From the NCBI RefSeq assembly GCF_024139115.2, contig NC_085139.1, positions 102,782,158 through 102,846,157 on the forward strand: a stretch of 64,000 nt of DNA. The letters are read 5' to 3'. This DNA is from Armigeres subalbatus (taxonomy: Eukaryota > Arthropoda > Insecta > Diptera > Culicidae). The notes beneath the pieces are model-generated. The model was not told the DNA's origin and searched no databases. It saw only the letters and a program-made list of their open reading frames with translations. Both the position numbers and the translations under genes were made by a program. This document shows positions 51,338-62,634 of the stretch, one piece after another. How positions within the stretch are numbered: position 1 is the stretch's first letter; the number at the start of each line of letters is the position of its first letter.

Positions 51338-51830
51338 ACTATGAAAACAGAAACAATTAAAATTGGCACGCAAACCTATTGAAGGTCAGGAAGAATCTCC
51401 CCCCATTACTGTTATGGCCTAGGGTTTACTGGACCACAGCCTTGACAGGGAATTTATCCCCTCAAAATTTTATACTGACCCCAAGTCCAATGAGCAGCGA
51501 CCTTCCGTCCTGGAGGATCGCTTCTTGGTTATTCATTTTTACCCTCTTATTCTTGCGGAAGCAAATAACCTTTTTTGGATTAGTTTGTGAGTTGAGAGAC
51601 CTCTACCTTCGTAGGCGGAGACTTGCACATCTGGCAGGGCCTCAGACCAGCCTTCTCTGTGAAACTACTGAGTGGGAATACCCCGTGACAGGATACTTAC
51701 ATCCTACCCGTTGGCAATCTTTAGTAAGATACTTATATCTTGGGTCCCAATGGATTCAAGATATAAATATCGTTACCGATGGCACAGTTTCTGAGGTGAA
51801 ACAAAAAATGTATTCTAATTATTGAAGAAA
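50727..51830 (+). repeat. Direct duplication, copy 1
   Basis: GACTCAATTGGAAGAACAAG, AGCTGAAACATGGCCAGAAG, TTTATCCCCTCAAAATTTTA, AATAACCTTTTTTGGATTAG and TACCCCGTGACAGG recur in order at 52715-53305. Copy 1 is longer because it holds extra sequence (about 50770-51370) with gag-like frames. The function of the repeated unit is unknown. Confidence 0.65.
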
Positions 51831-52714
51831 CAGAATAAAAAAACTTTCTTAATAATTGCGAAAGATAAAAATTACTTCATTTTTCTATGATAAAGAATCG
51901 AAAGAAAATTTCCCTTTACTGTTGTATTATTGGTGTCTTTGGTCTTTGTCGTTGGTCTTATTTTTAACATAACTTCACGCTTTATGAATTCTCTAGACCT
52001 CTTGTGAAGGAAACGAAATGGGTGCTGAAAGCCACAACACCCCAACAGACAAGCAAATTTACAATAGAAAAACAAAAGGACGGATTGCAACGGAACCTCA
52101 TCAGGGGAGTGATCATGAGCCAAGTAGGATCTAAAACCTAAATCAATTACAGATATAAAGAATTTAAGTAAGTAGAAAATTCAGGATTTTCATATGTTAT
52201 TCCCATACAACCCACTTGAGAAATATCTCAAGCTCATTGGGTAGGGGAGTCTGCAGCGACCTAAATTCAAGCGAATTAACGAAACCTCAAACCGAAGTTG
52301 AAACATGCATTCTTTTCCAGACGTACTTGATGCAATTACAACAAAACTCCATCAGTCATTAACAATATTAGAACAAACAGAAGTTATCCCTAAACCAAAT
52401 CGGAGGTATTCAGATACTGGCATATGCACAGAAGTTGTATTACCAGAAAGATTTTTTGAACCAATCGAGGACCGTTCGGGTGATTTAGAAAACCATCCAT
52501 TATATCAACTCAAATAAACGCAGATACAGAGGTAAATCAGGAACAAATAAGACTCATTTCAATCGACAGATACAGAATATCAAGAAAAAATTTTAGAAGC
52601 TAGTCAAACTATTGGAGAAAAGTTAAAAAATTCAGCAAATAAATGGAGTTCTCCCAAATAACAGCGTTACAATGCATCCAAGTATTTGATGGTGTTTACA
52701 ATCAAGTAGATCTT
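51831..52714. other. Spacer between duplicated segments
   Basis: Contains CAAGCTCATTGGGTAGGGGA at 52231 followed by TGCAGCGACC, a counterpart of the LTR-like start at 44221. A 70-codon frame at 52305-52517 is not recognised. Confidence 0.35.
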
Positions 52715-53305
52715 TTCGCGACTCAATTCTAAGAACAAGATCACACTCCACGCCTTTCAAATACAAGAGCTGAAACATGGCCAGAAGTAAAAGCTCATGC
52801 GGAAGACTCTCCCCTCTTTACTGCTATGGCGGGTCCCTAGAGTTTTCTGGACCACAGTCCGGAGCCTGGGCTCAAAGGCTGAGTATGTGGCTGTTAGCAG
52901 CCCTGACAAAGAATTTATCCCCTCAAAATTTTATTCTGACCCCATGTCCAATGAGCAGCGAGCTTCCGCCCTGGAGGCTCGTTTCTTGGTTATTTATTTT
53001 TACCCTCAATTCTTGCGAAAGCAAATAACCTTTTTTGGATTAGTTTGTGAATTGAGAGATCTCCACCTTCGTAGGTCTCAGTCTGCTGACATCTGGCCGG
53101 GCCTCAGTCTGCTGAGGCTTTCCGCCATATCTGTGATACTACTGGGAAGGAGTACCCCGTGACAGGGTACTTATATCTTACCCGTTGGCAAACTTTAGTG
53201 AGATACTCTTAACTTGGGTCACATTGGATTCAAGATATACATACCGTTGCCAATGGCACGGTTTCTGAGGTGAAACAAAAATTATATTATAATTATTAAA
53301 GGAAT
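52715..53305 (+). repeat. Direct duplication, copy 2
   Basis: Same blocks as 50727-51830, without the gag-like insertion. Differences are spread over the whole length and there are small indels (an extra CTCAGTCTGCTGA repeated twice near 53075-53115). The duplication is therefore older than the A/B repeat pair. Confidence 0.65.
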
Positions 53306-53381
53306 TGAATAAAAAAACAACACACCGCACCGTGAGAGAGCAAACATAAAGGCGCTTGTAGGAAATATTAACCATGGTGCA

Positions 53382-53782
53382 CTGTAAGAGCTAAGAAGAG
53401 AGCTTCTCGGTGGCGAGAAATTTGGTTAGAAGCAGAGTAAAACAAATCCACTCAGAAATAGGATGTCGCGTGACATTAAGACGCAACAAGTAAAAGCACT
53501 TGAGGGGTGCAACATTTTCTAGCAAGAGAGAAGAGAGAATTAAGCTTAACTTTTAAAAAAACATGTTTTCAATAAACCACGTTAGGCAGTTCACAAAACA
53601 AAGTTAAGCGTTGCGTTTCTGTTTTCTTGCACACCATTCTTCACCATCACATTAGGTTAAGTGGTATCCTAAGCTTTCTCCAAAATAAAGACACATTCGT
53701 CAACCTTCATCAAATGAGTTAAGTCGTGTACTTTTAATATCCGAAGTCTGGTAGTTTGCCACAAGTCCAGTAGTTTGCAACA
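53382..53782 (+). repeat. Candidate LTR ending at a PBS-like sequence
   Basis: TGTAAGAGC at 53382 to TTTGCAACA at 53782, followed by TGGCGACAGTAACAG. The TG...CA ends and the TGGCGA start of the next sequence fit an LTR and primer-binding site, and TCCAAAATAAAGACAC supplies a poly(A) signal. No neighbouring protein confirms it. Confidence 0.3.
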
Positions 53783-54298
53783 TGGCGACAGTAACAGTGT
53801 TAGTGCACAGCCTTATGTGCCGACACCTTCCTAAAATAATTTTAAATACTGATGGCAGTAAGATATTGTAAAAACGAGGCCGAATATATTCAATTACTCA
53901 ACGCAAAGTAATTTAAGCAATCAATATAAATTAAAAATTTTGCATACAGGAATTGTTGGGTTAATTCATTTTTCACCAATTTAAAAGTTATGTGAGATAT
54001 CGCATACCCTTATCACGGTTTGGCGAAACCATCGAAAACAGCTTAGTCAGATTTACTTAACTGGAGCGCGGTGGATTGACATGTTCAAACGTGCTCACAT
54101 ATTGGACAGTGCACGATATAGCGGTACATAGCCGCGATCGTCATTGATGATGAAGCATTGGCGCATATCTATAGGACACTTAGGAAAGAATTTGTTTGAG
54201 TGAGGAGCGCGGAATAATAAGCCATAATGATAGAGACAATAAGAGTCTTCATTGAATCTACACACACGCGTATACAGATGTATTGATCTAAAGGGGCT
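53783..54298. other. Unassigned DNA before repeat copy B
   Basis: No recognised protein or repeat. It ends with CTAAAGGGGCT, similar to the sequence before copy A. Confidence 0.35.
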
Positions 54299-56142
54299 TG
54301 TTGCCCAGTATGAAAAACAGAGAGAACATGATTTTGTTCTTACCAATATAAACTTGAAAGGAAATATTGATATTGGGGTCTGAGTGGTTCGGACAAAGAA
54401 GAACCGACCCGAAGGGGTAATGATTCTTTTGGAAAAGGAGAATTTAATTCAAAGCCCAGTTGAAAGAAAGAGAAAAATATTGATTGATTGATTTTGTGAG
54501 AGTATACTTAAAATCAAAAAGTTATACAAGGGGTAGCTGTTAATAGCTCGGCGGTTTGGTGCGCTGTTTTACAAAGAACACATGCTGGGTTCGAATACAG
54601 AAAGTTGAGTAATGAATCGAAGCTCAAAATTGAGGATATTTACGAAGTTGAAACCACATAGTCTGAATAGAATAAATGTGGGATGAGAGAAATGGTTACG
54701 TTATTTAAGGATTCTTGGACCTTTCGTGGGGTCCAAAGTCTGATGCAATTCATGAAATCATTATGAAATTCAGAACTCGGATTGACTATAAATACCGTGC
54801 GCTTTTCCAAACTCGGGGTCAGTCCCAAATAAAGTTTAAATTAATTAACTTTTTGAAAAAACATAAGTGAACAGTTAAATAGTCCGTCGCGGTAAAATCA
54901 AAAATCGATATTAGAGTCTCAGAATAAGTATCGATAAACAAAAAGTGTTAGTATCTCTGGGAAAGACATTGTCATACGGGAAATAGTGCAAAAGTTTGTA
55001 AAAAGGAAAATATTCGAGTTTAATTATAAACTGTGTTAAAAAAAAGTGAAAAGTGTTAATTGTAATAATTATAATGAATAAGTGCTAAAATGTAAAAGAA
55101 GTTTATAATTGTACAAACAAGTGATACATAAATAATAAAGTTTTATTCTAACCGTAGTTGAGTGTTTGAACTAGAAAAACTGAAAGACCAGTGCCGCGCC
55201 TTAGGCATAGAACGCTTAACACATCGTGGAACGATGATTATTAACATTTGAGCGTGAACAATACATCGTAAAAAAGAAGTTTCGCTTCATCAGAACACAA
55301 AACAATGAACGTCTGACGTGTAGTGATCTCAGATAAAGATCGAAGATTGAACTAAGGCTACAACCAGTGATCAAAGTGGGAAGAATTATTAAAAGACGAT
55401 CTGAGATAAAAAAAAAATTCATCGTTCATTGTTAATCCAGAAAAGCTCCTTCGAAATTCGAAGCTGAGTCGAGTCAGAGTTCAACAGTGACCCGAGTAAG
55501 ACGGTCCCTTTACCGAGTGCAGTGATGCGTAATGGGTTATTTCCTGGCACAGTAGCAAGTTACACACTTGGTGACAGTGGTTGGTAAGTAACACGGAGTA
55601 GATTCGAAATGGTTTGCGTGTTTTGAGGACCCCAATGGCGTGTTGGGAGGACCACCAAGTAAAGTTGAAACGATTTGCGTGTTTTGAGGACCACGTGGCG
55701 TGTTGAGAAGACCACCGTACATAGTACATGTACGCTTTCATAATGATTTGTGATGTTTGCCTTATCGATTGGTTGATTAAACCCAACATGGGTTGGTTTG
55801 TGAGTATAATCCTAATAAAAAATACTCCGATTGGTTGCTTGAAAATGCAGACGATATATGTCCTATTACAGACTAAGTACCCTGGTGGATGATATTGATC
55901 TGGATTTTTGATGATAATCCCGATCTGGATTTTTGCAATCAAAAATACATGTAGAACAGAACAGAAATATAGAATAAAAATATAGAACACAAAGAAAAGT
56001 GATAAAAGTTAAAGCACAATTATGTTCCTACGGAGAGAAAACATTCCATGTTGCGTACATCATTAGAATTAGGAACTATTTTCAAATACAATAAATAATC
56101 AAACTTTGGTTTCAGGTACGAGCTGTTCACGCCACTTATACT
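54299..56142 (+). repeat. Long direct repeat, copy B
   Basis: Counterpart of 36181-38352. Identity is high throughout, with two deletions of about 180 and 150 bp (near 54600 and 54830). It ends at CTTATACTC, where copy A continues into the mdg1-like LTR end but copy B continues into the LTR of errantivirus element 2. The break may therefore mark the insertion point of element 2. Confidence 0.65.
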
Positions 56143-56430
56143 CAGACATCATGCGCGCGTACAAAAAAGGATGAGATTGAGCAACGACTGCTACGCGCAA
56201 GTTCACACCCGTCTTCCGTGGGAAGACAGTAACGTGACTTTTTCATAAACATCTAACCGTGGGACCCCGTGATGCTGAGTCGACACCACGACCGTGGGAC
56301 TGTCATCATTTAGCTAGGGACGAATAGGTTTCTTTATTATTAGAATCGATATAATAAATCAGTTTAGTTCTAACCATCATATAATTCGTTTCGGCTTTAT
56401 TATTTTTTGAAGACAGGTCTTCCGTTAACT
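56143..56430 (+). repeat. 5' LTR of errantivirus element 2 (left edge approximate)
   Basis: It ends TTAACT at 56425-56430, exactly like element 1, and a primer-binding site follows. AATAAATCAGTTTAGTTC near 56350 is a likely poly(A)/R region. The left boundary is set only by loss of similarity to repeat A; no clean AGTTA start was found. Confidence 0.55.
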
Positions 56431-56447
56431 GGCGCCCGAATAGGGAC
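56430..56447 (+). other. Primer-binding site of element 2 (tRNA-Lys type)
   Basis: TGGCGCCCGAATAGGGAC differs by one base from the well-known tRNA-Lys primer-binding site. It directly follows the LTR end. Element 1 uses a different PBS, so the two errantivirus-type elements are distinct families. Confidence 0.75.
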
Positions 56448-57165
56448 CCGTAGTCGCGAGTGGGAAGAGTATAAGTTCAAGTGTCGGTGAAAAATCTTCA
56501 AAAAGTGTTTGCTGCAAAAGTCTTCATAAAAAAGTAGTGATCAGTGAAAATCTTTAAGTGAGTTTATTCCAATTAGCTCCGCCAACGGTTCAAAGAGCCG
56601 TACTGTGATCTGAAAATAGTCAACGGTAGAAAGAGCCGTGCTGCAAATCAAGGTGATCAGTGAATAGTGAAAATCTTTAAGTGAGTTAATTACAAATAAC
56701 TCCGCCAACGGTCCAAAGAGCCGTACTGTGAATTGATCAAATTCTCTGGTTCAAAGAGCCAGCATCGACACCAGCAAAGCGAAACGTGAGACACCGAGGA
56801 TTCACCTCAATCGGCATTAGGGTCCTTAGTAGCTTCTGGCAAAAGGGATCACCCCAAAGTGCCTGCTCCCGTTTCCCCCACCGAAGACGAAGGTCCACGA
56901 ACTGGAACCAGCAGCGATGCACCTGCTAAATTTAATGTAAGTACCCCGATTTCTTTACTTTTTTAAAAAAATTCTAAAGTGATTAAGCAATCAGTAATTT
57001 TGAAATCAAAAGTTTATAAAATAATAAAGTGACCAGTGATTTTGAATAATTTAACTTATTTTCATAAAGTTGTAAAGTTATTAAACGATCAGTAGTTTTG
57101 ATTTATTTAACCTGGAGATAATTTCAAGGAAAAAATCTAGGTTCGACATTTATTTTGGCAAAATA
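56448..57165 (+). other. Leader of element 2
   Basis: Untranslated leader with repeated GCCAACGGTTCAAAGAGCC words (56581, 56620, 56703, 56745). TGTAAGTACCCC at 56937 is a good splice-donor-like sequence, as expected for the subgenomic env mRNA of errantiviruses. Confidence 0.5.
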
Positions 57166-57875
57166 ATGGCTCTCAGTAGCACATCTCCAATGACTCCTGA
57201 AGAATTTATAAATTTCGGAAAAATCCCTGATCTGGTAAGGGATATCAGACCATTTTATGGTGATCCGACAAAATTAGTTGACTGGATTTCAGATGTGGAA
57301 TCCATTCTTCGTGCATATAGAGATAAAGGAGCAACTGCAGCTCAGCTAAGTGTATTAGAGAGAACTATTCGAAGAAAGGTCGATGGTGAGGCGGCCAATA
57401 TTCTTAATGCGAATAATGTTCTCACATCCTGGTCGGAAATAAAGGATACTTTAATCCTATATTACAAAGACCAAAGGGACATTAAGACCCTTGACTTTCA
57501 ATTAACTTCTATTCTTCTAACTTCTACTACAGTCGAGTGAATGAGTTACTTTCCTTGATAATAGCACAAATTCAAACAGATAATAAAATGAAACTAAATG
57601 CAGCTGCTCATATCACATACTTCCGGGAGAAGTCAATCGACTCCTTTATCCGTGGATTAGAAAAGCCTTTGAGTATACTACTCAAAAGCAGTAATCCAAG
57701 CACTTTAAGTCAAGCTTATAATTTTTGCCTAGAGTATCACAATATGGATATTCGATCGGTACCGTATAAAAATGAATTCGGTGGACAACCAGTCCCGAAA
57801 CCCCGCGATCCACCCATATTGCCTCCCAGAATGTACACGACTCAACCAAAATATTACATACAGAGCACACGTTAA
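57166..57875 (+). pseudogene. Gag of element 2, frameshifted
   Basis: 57166-57540 reads IPDLVRDIRPF, LVDWISDV, GEAANILNANN and LILYYKDQRDIKTLDFQLTS. A small deletion near 57505-57535 shifts the frame; 57537-57875 continues with VNELLSLIIAQ-like, SIDSFIRGLEKPL and FCLEYHNMD. Both parts align with the intact Gag of element 1. The C-terminal third is missing and the sequence jumps into pol. Confidence 0.75.
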
Positions 57876-57919
57876 GAACGTCTCATCTTTCAGTAAACGA
57901 AAAGGAACAGCTTTTAAGT

Positions 57920-58924
57920 GTGTTGAACCGACACAAAGAGGCATTCCATGAACCTGACTCCACGCTCACGTGTAGCACAGTAGTCGAATGCTGTATAAAT
58001 ACGGTTGACGATACCCCCATCCATCAGAAAATATACCCATACCCCGCTGCTTACGCGACAGAAGTAAATAAACAAATTGATAAACTTCTCCATGATGGAA
58101 TAATAAGGCCATCGCGGTCAGCGTGGACATCTCCAGTTTGGATAGTCCCGAAGAAATCTGATGCTTCTGGAGAAAAAAAGTTTCGTATGGTAATTGATTA
58201 CCGGAAACTTAACGAGAAAACCATTTCAGATAGGTACCCGATGCCAGAAATCAATTATGTAATTGATCAGCTGAAGGGTCAGAAATATTTCATCACCCTC
58301 GATCTAGCCGCTGGTTTTCACCAGATAAAGATGAAGGAGAGTGATATTAATAAAACTGCATTTTCTATCAACAATGGCAAATATGAGTTCACTCGTATGC
58401 CGTTTGGTTTGAAAAATGCTCCCGCAATATTTCAAAGAGCAATCGATGACGTATTGCGAAATCACATTGGCAAAATATGTTACGTCTACATTGATGACGT
58501 TATCATATTTGGAAAGACGATAGAAGAAGTACTTCAGAATCTTGAAATAATTTTAACAGCCCTAAATAATGCAAATTTAAAAATTCAGCTGGACAAATCT
58601 GAATTTTTACATAAGAAGATTGAATTTTTGGGTTACATTATCACATCCAATGGATTGATGCCCAACCAAAAGAAAATTGATGCTATCGAACGGTTTCCTG
58701 AACCTAAAACTATTAAGGATCTGAGATCATTCCTAGGAATGATATGATACTATAGAAGGTTCGTAAAAGACTTCGCGAAAATCGCAAAACCTCTTACAAA
58801 CCTTTTGAGAGGGGAAGGGTACCACTAGAAGAAAAAACTTGAGTTAACTGAATGCGAACATAATTGCTTCATGAAAATGAAAAGCTTTCTGTCCTCTTCG
58901 GATATTCTAATATATCCAGACCAA
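57920..58924 (+). pseudogene. Reverse transcriptase of element 2, interrupted
   Basis: 57920-58747 carries the Ty3/gypsy RT domain: DGIIRPSRSAWTSPVWIVPK, FRMVIDYRKLNEKT, ITLDLAAGFHQI, RMPFGLKNAPAIFQR and the catalytic box YIDD. A TGA at 58745-58747 replaces the Gly codon in the conserved FLGMIGYYRRF. A second stop follows at about 58827. The thumb/connection part runs to the MITE at 58925. The protease is missing. RT copies genomic RNA into DNA in the virus-like particle. Confidence 0.8.
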
Positions 58925-59104
58925 GATTTTTTTTATGTACAGGTTATCCGACTTCGTCAGTAGATGGGAATAACCAGCGCGGGGGGAAACATAAATTTTC
59001 AGTGCAAAACGTAAACAAACGAGCATAAATTCCATACAAAAATCCAAGATGGCTGAGTTGGGGAAATTGACAAGTCGGATAACCTGTACATAAAAAATCT
59101 TGAT
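58925..59104. mobile_element. ~180-bp MITE inserted in pol of element 2
   Basis: TTTTATGTACAGGTTATCC (left) and GGATAACCTGTACATAAAA (right) begin an inverted repeat of about 26-31 bp. It separates the RT/connection part (ILIYPD) from the RNase H part (DYSKPFILTTDAS). The element has no coding capacity. An exact target duplication could not be fixed because the flanks are also partly inverted (CCAAGATTT/AAATCTTGATCC). Confidence 0.7.
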
Positions 59105-59536
59105 CCAGACTACAGCAAACCATTTATTTTGACAACTGACGCGTCTGATTATGCCATAGGAGCTGTATTATCCCAGGTGGAGAATGGAAATGATAAACCT
59201 ATTCACTTCGCATCTAGGAGCCTTTCCAAATCAGAAGAGAAGTACTCTGTGCCAGAAAAAGAGATGTTGGCAATCTATTGGGCTTTACAAACATTCCGGA
59301 ATTATTTGTACGGGACAAGTTTTAAAATCTTGACAGATCACCAACCTTTAACGTTCTCTCTCTCGCCAAAAAATACAAATGCTAAATTAAAGCGTTGGAA
59401 GTCATATTTAGAAGAGCATGACTACACAATTGAATACAAACCTGGTAAATCTAATGTTGTGGCCGACGCACTTAGTCGAATTGTATTGTCAATGACCGGA
59501 ACCCAACATTCAGCAGACACTAGTGATGATATGTAA
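59105..59536 (+). pseudogene. RNase H domain of element 2
   Basis: TTDASDYAIGAVLSQ, then EEKYSVPEKEMLAIYWAL, ILTDHQPLTF and KSNVVADALSR are the RNase H motifs with the catalytic acidic residues intact. The frame is open to a TAA at 59534-59536 but is cut off from RT by the MITE. It degrades the RNA strand during reverse transcription. Confidence 0.75.
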
Positions 59537-60559
59537 TCACCTTTAAATGTTTTCCAACATCAGCTTATCATTAAACAAGGTGCTGATAAGATAGAAACAT
59601 CTCATCCTTTTCCAAATTACACCAGAGTTACAATTTTTAAGCAAAATATTAATGACAATTCTATTTTACAGGTTCTGAAGACTCACGTCAACCCAAGTAA
59701 ATTAAACGGTTTATTAACAGATGAAAATATAATGGGAAAAATTCAAGAAGTATATAAAAAACATTTCGGTCGGGAAAATCTGTTAAAAATTCGTTTTACA
59801 CAAGGTTTGCTAATCGACGTCCCGGATGACCATACACAATGGGATATTATAAAAACAGAGCATTACCGAGCTCATCGTGGCCTAGAGGAAAATAAAATTC
59901 AAATTTTAAGGAAATTTTGTTTTCCACAATTGAGCAAAAAACTTCGCGAATTTCTTAATAATTGCCAATTGTGCCAAGAAAACAAATATGATAGAAAACC
60001 TATTCGTTTTCCTCTTCAGAAAACACCCATTCCAAATGCACCTTTCCAAATAGTCCACATCGATATAATGTTTATCGAAAAATTGATATTTCTCACATAC
60101 GTCGACAAATTTTCTAAATATGCACAAGTTCATCCTGTGGAATCAAGAGCCGTTATAGATCTTGTACCTGCTATTAAAGGAGTTCTGTCAAAATTCAAAT
60201 TACCAGAAATCGTTGTAATGGACAACGAAAAATCTTTCCTGTCTGGCGAATTGGTGAACTTTTTCAACTAAAATAAAATTACTCCTTATGTAGTAGCAAC
60301 CGGTCGAAGCGAAATGAACGGTGTTGTGGAAAGATTTCATTCCACATTACAGGAAATTTATCGAATAACAAAAGCAGAAAATCCTCAAACAAAACCCCAC
60401 CAACTAATTGAGATGTCTGTTATCAAATACAACTCTACCATCCATTCTTGCACAAAATACACCCCATTCGAAATTATCATCCCAAGCTCTAAATCCTCAA
60501 CCATAATCGAGACAGTATACAAAAATTTGAAAACAAGAAAAAGACTTGGAACATCATAA
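59537..60559 (+). pseudogene. Integrase of element 2, with stops
   Basis: The N-terminal HHCC zinc region (EHYRAHRG, NCQLCQENKYD) and the core follow in one frame (59732-60271). Catalytic residues are visible in VHIDIMFI, VVMDNEKSF and, after a TAA at 60269-60271, RSEMNGVVERFHS. The stop probably replaced a Gln codon. The core resumes to 60559. It joins the viral DNA ends to host DNA in active elements. Confidence 0.8.
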
Positions 60560-60734
60560 TAGAAAACTTCATCCATGTGTCATTCCCTCAGACAAGGCTA
60601 TATTTGAAAAAACGAGACGAAGATTGAAGACAGTACCCCGATACAAAAAAGTTAGAATCAAAAACGTTAACAAAAGTACTATAATAACATCAGACAACAG
60701 ACGAGTACACAAAAATGACTTAAAAATTCGATAG
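60546..60734 (+). pseudogene. Integrase C-terminal domain of element 2
   Basis: Frame overlapping the preceding one by a few codons; KTRRRLKTVPRYKKVRIKNV is a basic C-terminal DNA-binding segment. It ends with TAG at 60732-60734. A frameshift separates it from the core. Confidence 0.6.
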
Positions 60735-60749
60735 GACTAACTCGTATTT

Positions 60750-61132
60750 GTTTTTGTTCAGGATACTTCTGGTACTATACGTCGTTGGACTCAGCAATAC
60801 GCAGACGATTTCAGTTCAAAAGACGGACAACCAACCATTATTTATCTATCATCAAGGATATTGAAGAATGCAAATCGACTATTACTATTACATACACCAG
60901 TTTAATTTAAGCTCATTTCAATTACAAATACAAATTCTTAAATCAGAGTTTGAACAAATAGAAGAAAATTAGTTCACCACTTTAATTCTGACAAAATTTA
61001 ATGATATTGATTCCAACCTAAAAAGATTGTTTCCTGTAAAGAGAGTAAAGAGATGGAATAGTCTAGGTACGGCATGGAAGTTTTTGGCAGGAAGTCCGGA
61101 TGCAAATGACTTAAAAATCATAAATATTCAAT
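60750..61132 (+). pseudogene. Envelope N-terminal remnant of element 2
   Basis: A hydrophobic signal-like start (LLVLYVVGLSNTQTISVQ) follows TTGTTCAG, a possible splice acceptor. Several stops interrupt it. Near the end come a basic cleavage-like stretch (VKRVKRWNSLGTAW) and GSPDANDLKIIN, homologous to Env of element 1. The remnant stops at 61132, so the fusion-protein ectodomain and membrane anchor are gone. Confidence 0.65.
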
Positions 61133-61147
61133 AAAATCATCGCCTAA

Positions 61148-61377
61148 GTAACGCCAGCTATGCATTCCTAGCGCATGAGATGAGTCTCATGAGACGTACA
61201 TTGAGACATGCTCACTCAGTTATTTTATGCGCACGCTAGCTTCTCTCGTCGCACTGAATCCGTGCTACGTGAGCTTTTGTAGCTCATGGCACACTGTCTT
61301 ATCCATGTATACACGAGAATTAAGAGCTTATACTATCTAAAACTCGCTTTACGAAATCCGGGAGTTAAACCTCCACA
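61148..61377 (+). repeat. LTR of mdg1-like Ty3/gypsy element 3 (left edge approximate)
   Basis: It ends AACCTCCACA at 61377 and is followed by a tRNA-Arg-type PBS. The left edge is placed where env of element 2 stops (GTAACGCCAGC). It shares its last 35 bp with 38353-38394. Confidence 0.5.
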
Positions 61378-61389
61378 TGGCGACCGTGA
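61378..61389 (+). other. Primer-binding site of element 3 (tRNA-Arg type)
   Basis: TGGCGACCGTGA is the PBS sequence used by mdg1/412-type elements. It directly follows the CA end of the LTR. Confidence 0.7.
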
Positions 61390-61454
61390 AAAGTTTTCTC
61401 TCGGTAGACAAGCGAAAGCTTTTTCTTTTTCTAAGAACGAAAGGCAAGCAAAAA

Positions 61455-61897
61455 TGCTCACTAAGACAGCAAAACACAAGACTGAGAAACACATCCCTGA
61501 GTTTCACAAAAATACTAAGACAGCAAAACACAAGACTGAGAAACACATCCCTGAGTTTCGCGGAGCGGCAGCAGAACTTGATGCTTTCATTTATCGAATC
61601 GATTACTTCACTACACCCATAGAGCGATTAGATCAGAACGAGGAAATTGAGAAAGCGGAAAAAGAACTATTTCACGTAGTTCTGTCAAAATTAAAGGGCC
61701 CAGCTGCGCTTCAATTCAAAAACATCATCGGCGATACATGGGCCGATGTGAAAGATAACTTACTGAAACATTTCGGAAGCATGCTCAAGCTTGAGGAATT
61801 GTTTCAGAAAATTGAAACGCTAGAACAATGTCAGCAGGAATCGTTCCAAAGTTATAAAGTTATAGGGATCGGGTTCTCCAATTTAAAAGACAAATAG
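61455..61897 (+). pseudogene. Gag of element 3, N-terminal part
   Basis: The frame is open from upstream of the PBS to a stop at 61895-61897. IPEFRGAAAELDAFIYRIDY, LSKLKGPAALQF, TWADVKDNLLKHFG and LEELFQKIETLEQCQQESFQ match Ty3/gypsy Gag capsid. A likely start is the ATG at 61453-61455 (MLTKTAKHK). An 18-codon segment (KTAKHKTEKHIPEF plus linker) is present twice in tandem (61462 and 61516). The frame then breaks, so the copy is defective. Confidence 0.65.
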
Positions 61898-62560
61898 ACG
61901 GATATGAAAGGGATAACATCAAAAACCATGATATTGAATTTTCTTGTGATACTAAGAAGCAGGGATCTTAAAAATTTGGCGAAAACTAAAAAAAGATTTA
62001 ATGGAATACCTGGAAGAAGAATGTATTGATGTGGAACAACTTGAACACATCGAACGGAGATTGCAGGATTCCCATATTGCAGAATCCCAACGTTTAGGAA
62101 AACCAGAACAAAACTTTCGGAGATACCAAAGGAACAATGATAATAATAACAATTATTTTTCCGGGAATACAGAACTTAGTCCAAATGACAGAAATGATAA
62201 GAAAAATTTAATTCCACAAAGTGGTTTCCACAATAATTACCGAAAGAACAACTATGACAGGAGAGAAAATAACTACAGGAATGCAAATGGTAATTGTAAT
62301 AGAAACGACCGAGACAGGTTCTTTAGGAATAACGATTTCTACCACGAAAATAGAAATCAAATTGGTAATAGTAATGATCCCTTTATGACAATAACCAAAA
62401 CAATCGAGATTTTAACTACGGACAATATTATCGTAGAAACGAGCCATTTCGGCAAGAAGCCAGGAATAGATATAATATGAACTCAAACCAGATTCATAGA
62501 AGGGGTCAGTACGAGCAGTTTCGGGAAGGAATAATAGAAATACTAAACTGAAATAATAGA
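61898..62560 (+). pseudogene. Gag C-terminal, Asn/Arg-rich region of element 3
   Basis: 62001-62480 reads EYLEEECIDVEQLEHIERRL, then a strongly Asn/Arg-rich tail (NNDNNNNYF, NNYRKNNYDRRENNYRN). That tail suggests RNA binding without zinc knuckles. It continues Gag of 61455-61897 after a frameshift near 61900-62000. It is cut off by the LTR of element 4. Confidence 0.55.
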
Positions 62561-62634
62561 AATATAAACGATAACCAGCGTCAAAAAAACTAGATTTCAG
62601 GGGTTTGGATAGGAAAAAGATAGACAAACCCCAT

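Larger units (their letters stand above)
56430..61132 (+). mobile_element. Errantivirus-type Ty3/gypsy element 2, defective
   Basis: PBS, leader, gag, RT, RNase H, integrase and the start of env are in the usual order. Stops, a frameshift in gag, a deletion from gag into RT, and a MITE insertion make it non-functional. Env ends abruptly at about 61132, where another element's LTR begins; no 3' LTR is present. Confidence 0.8.
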
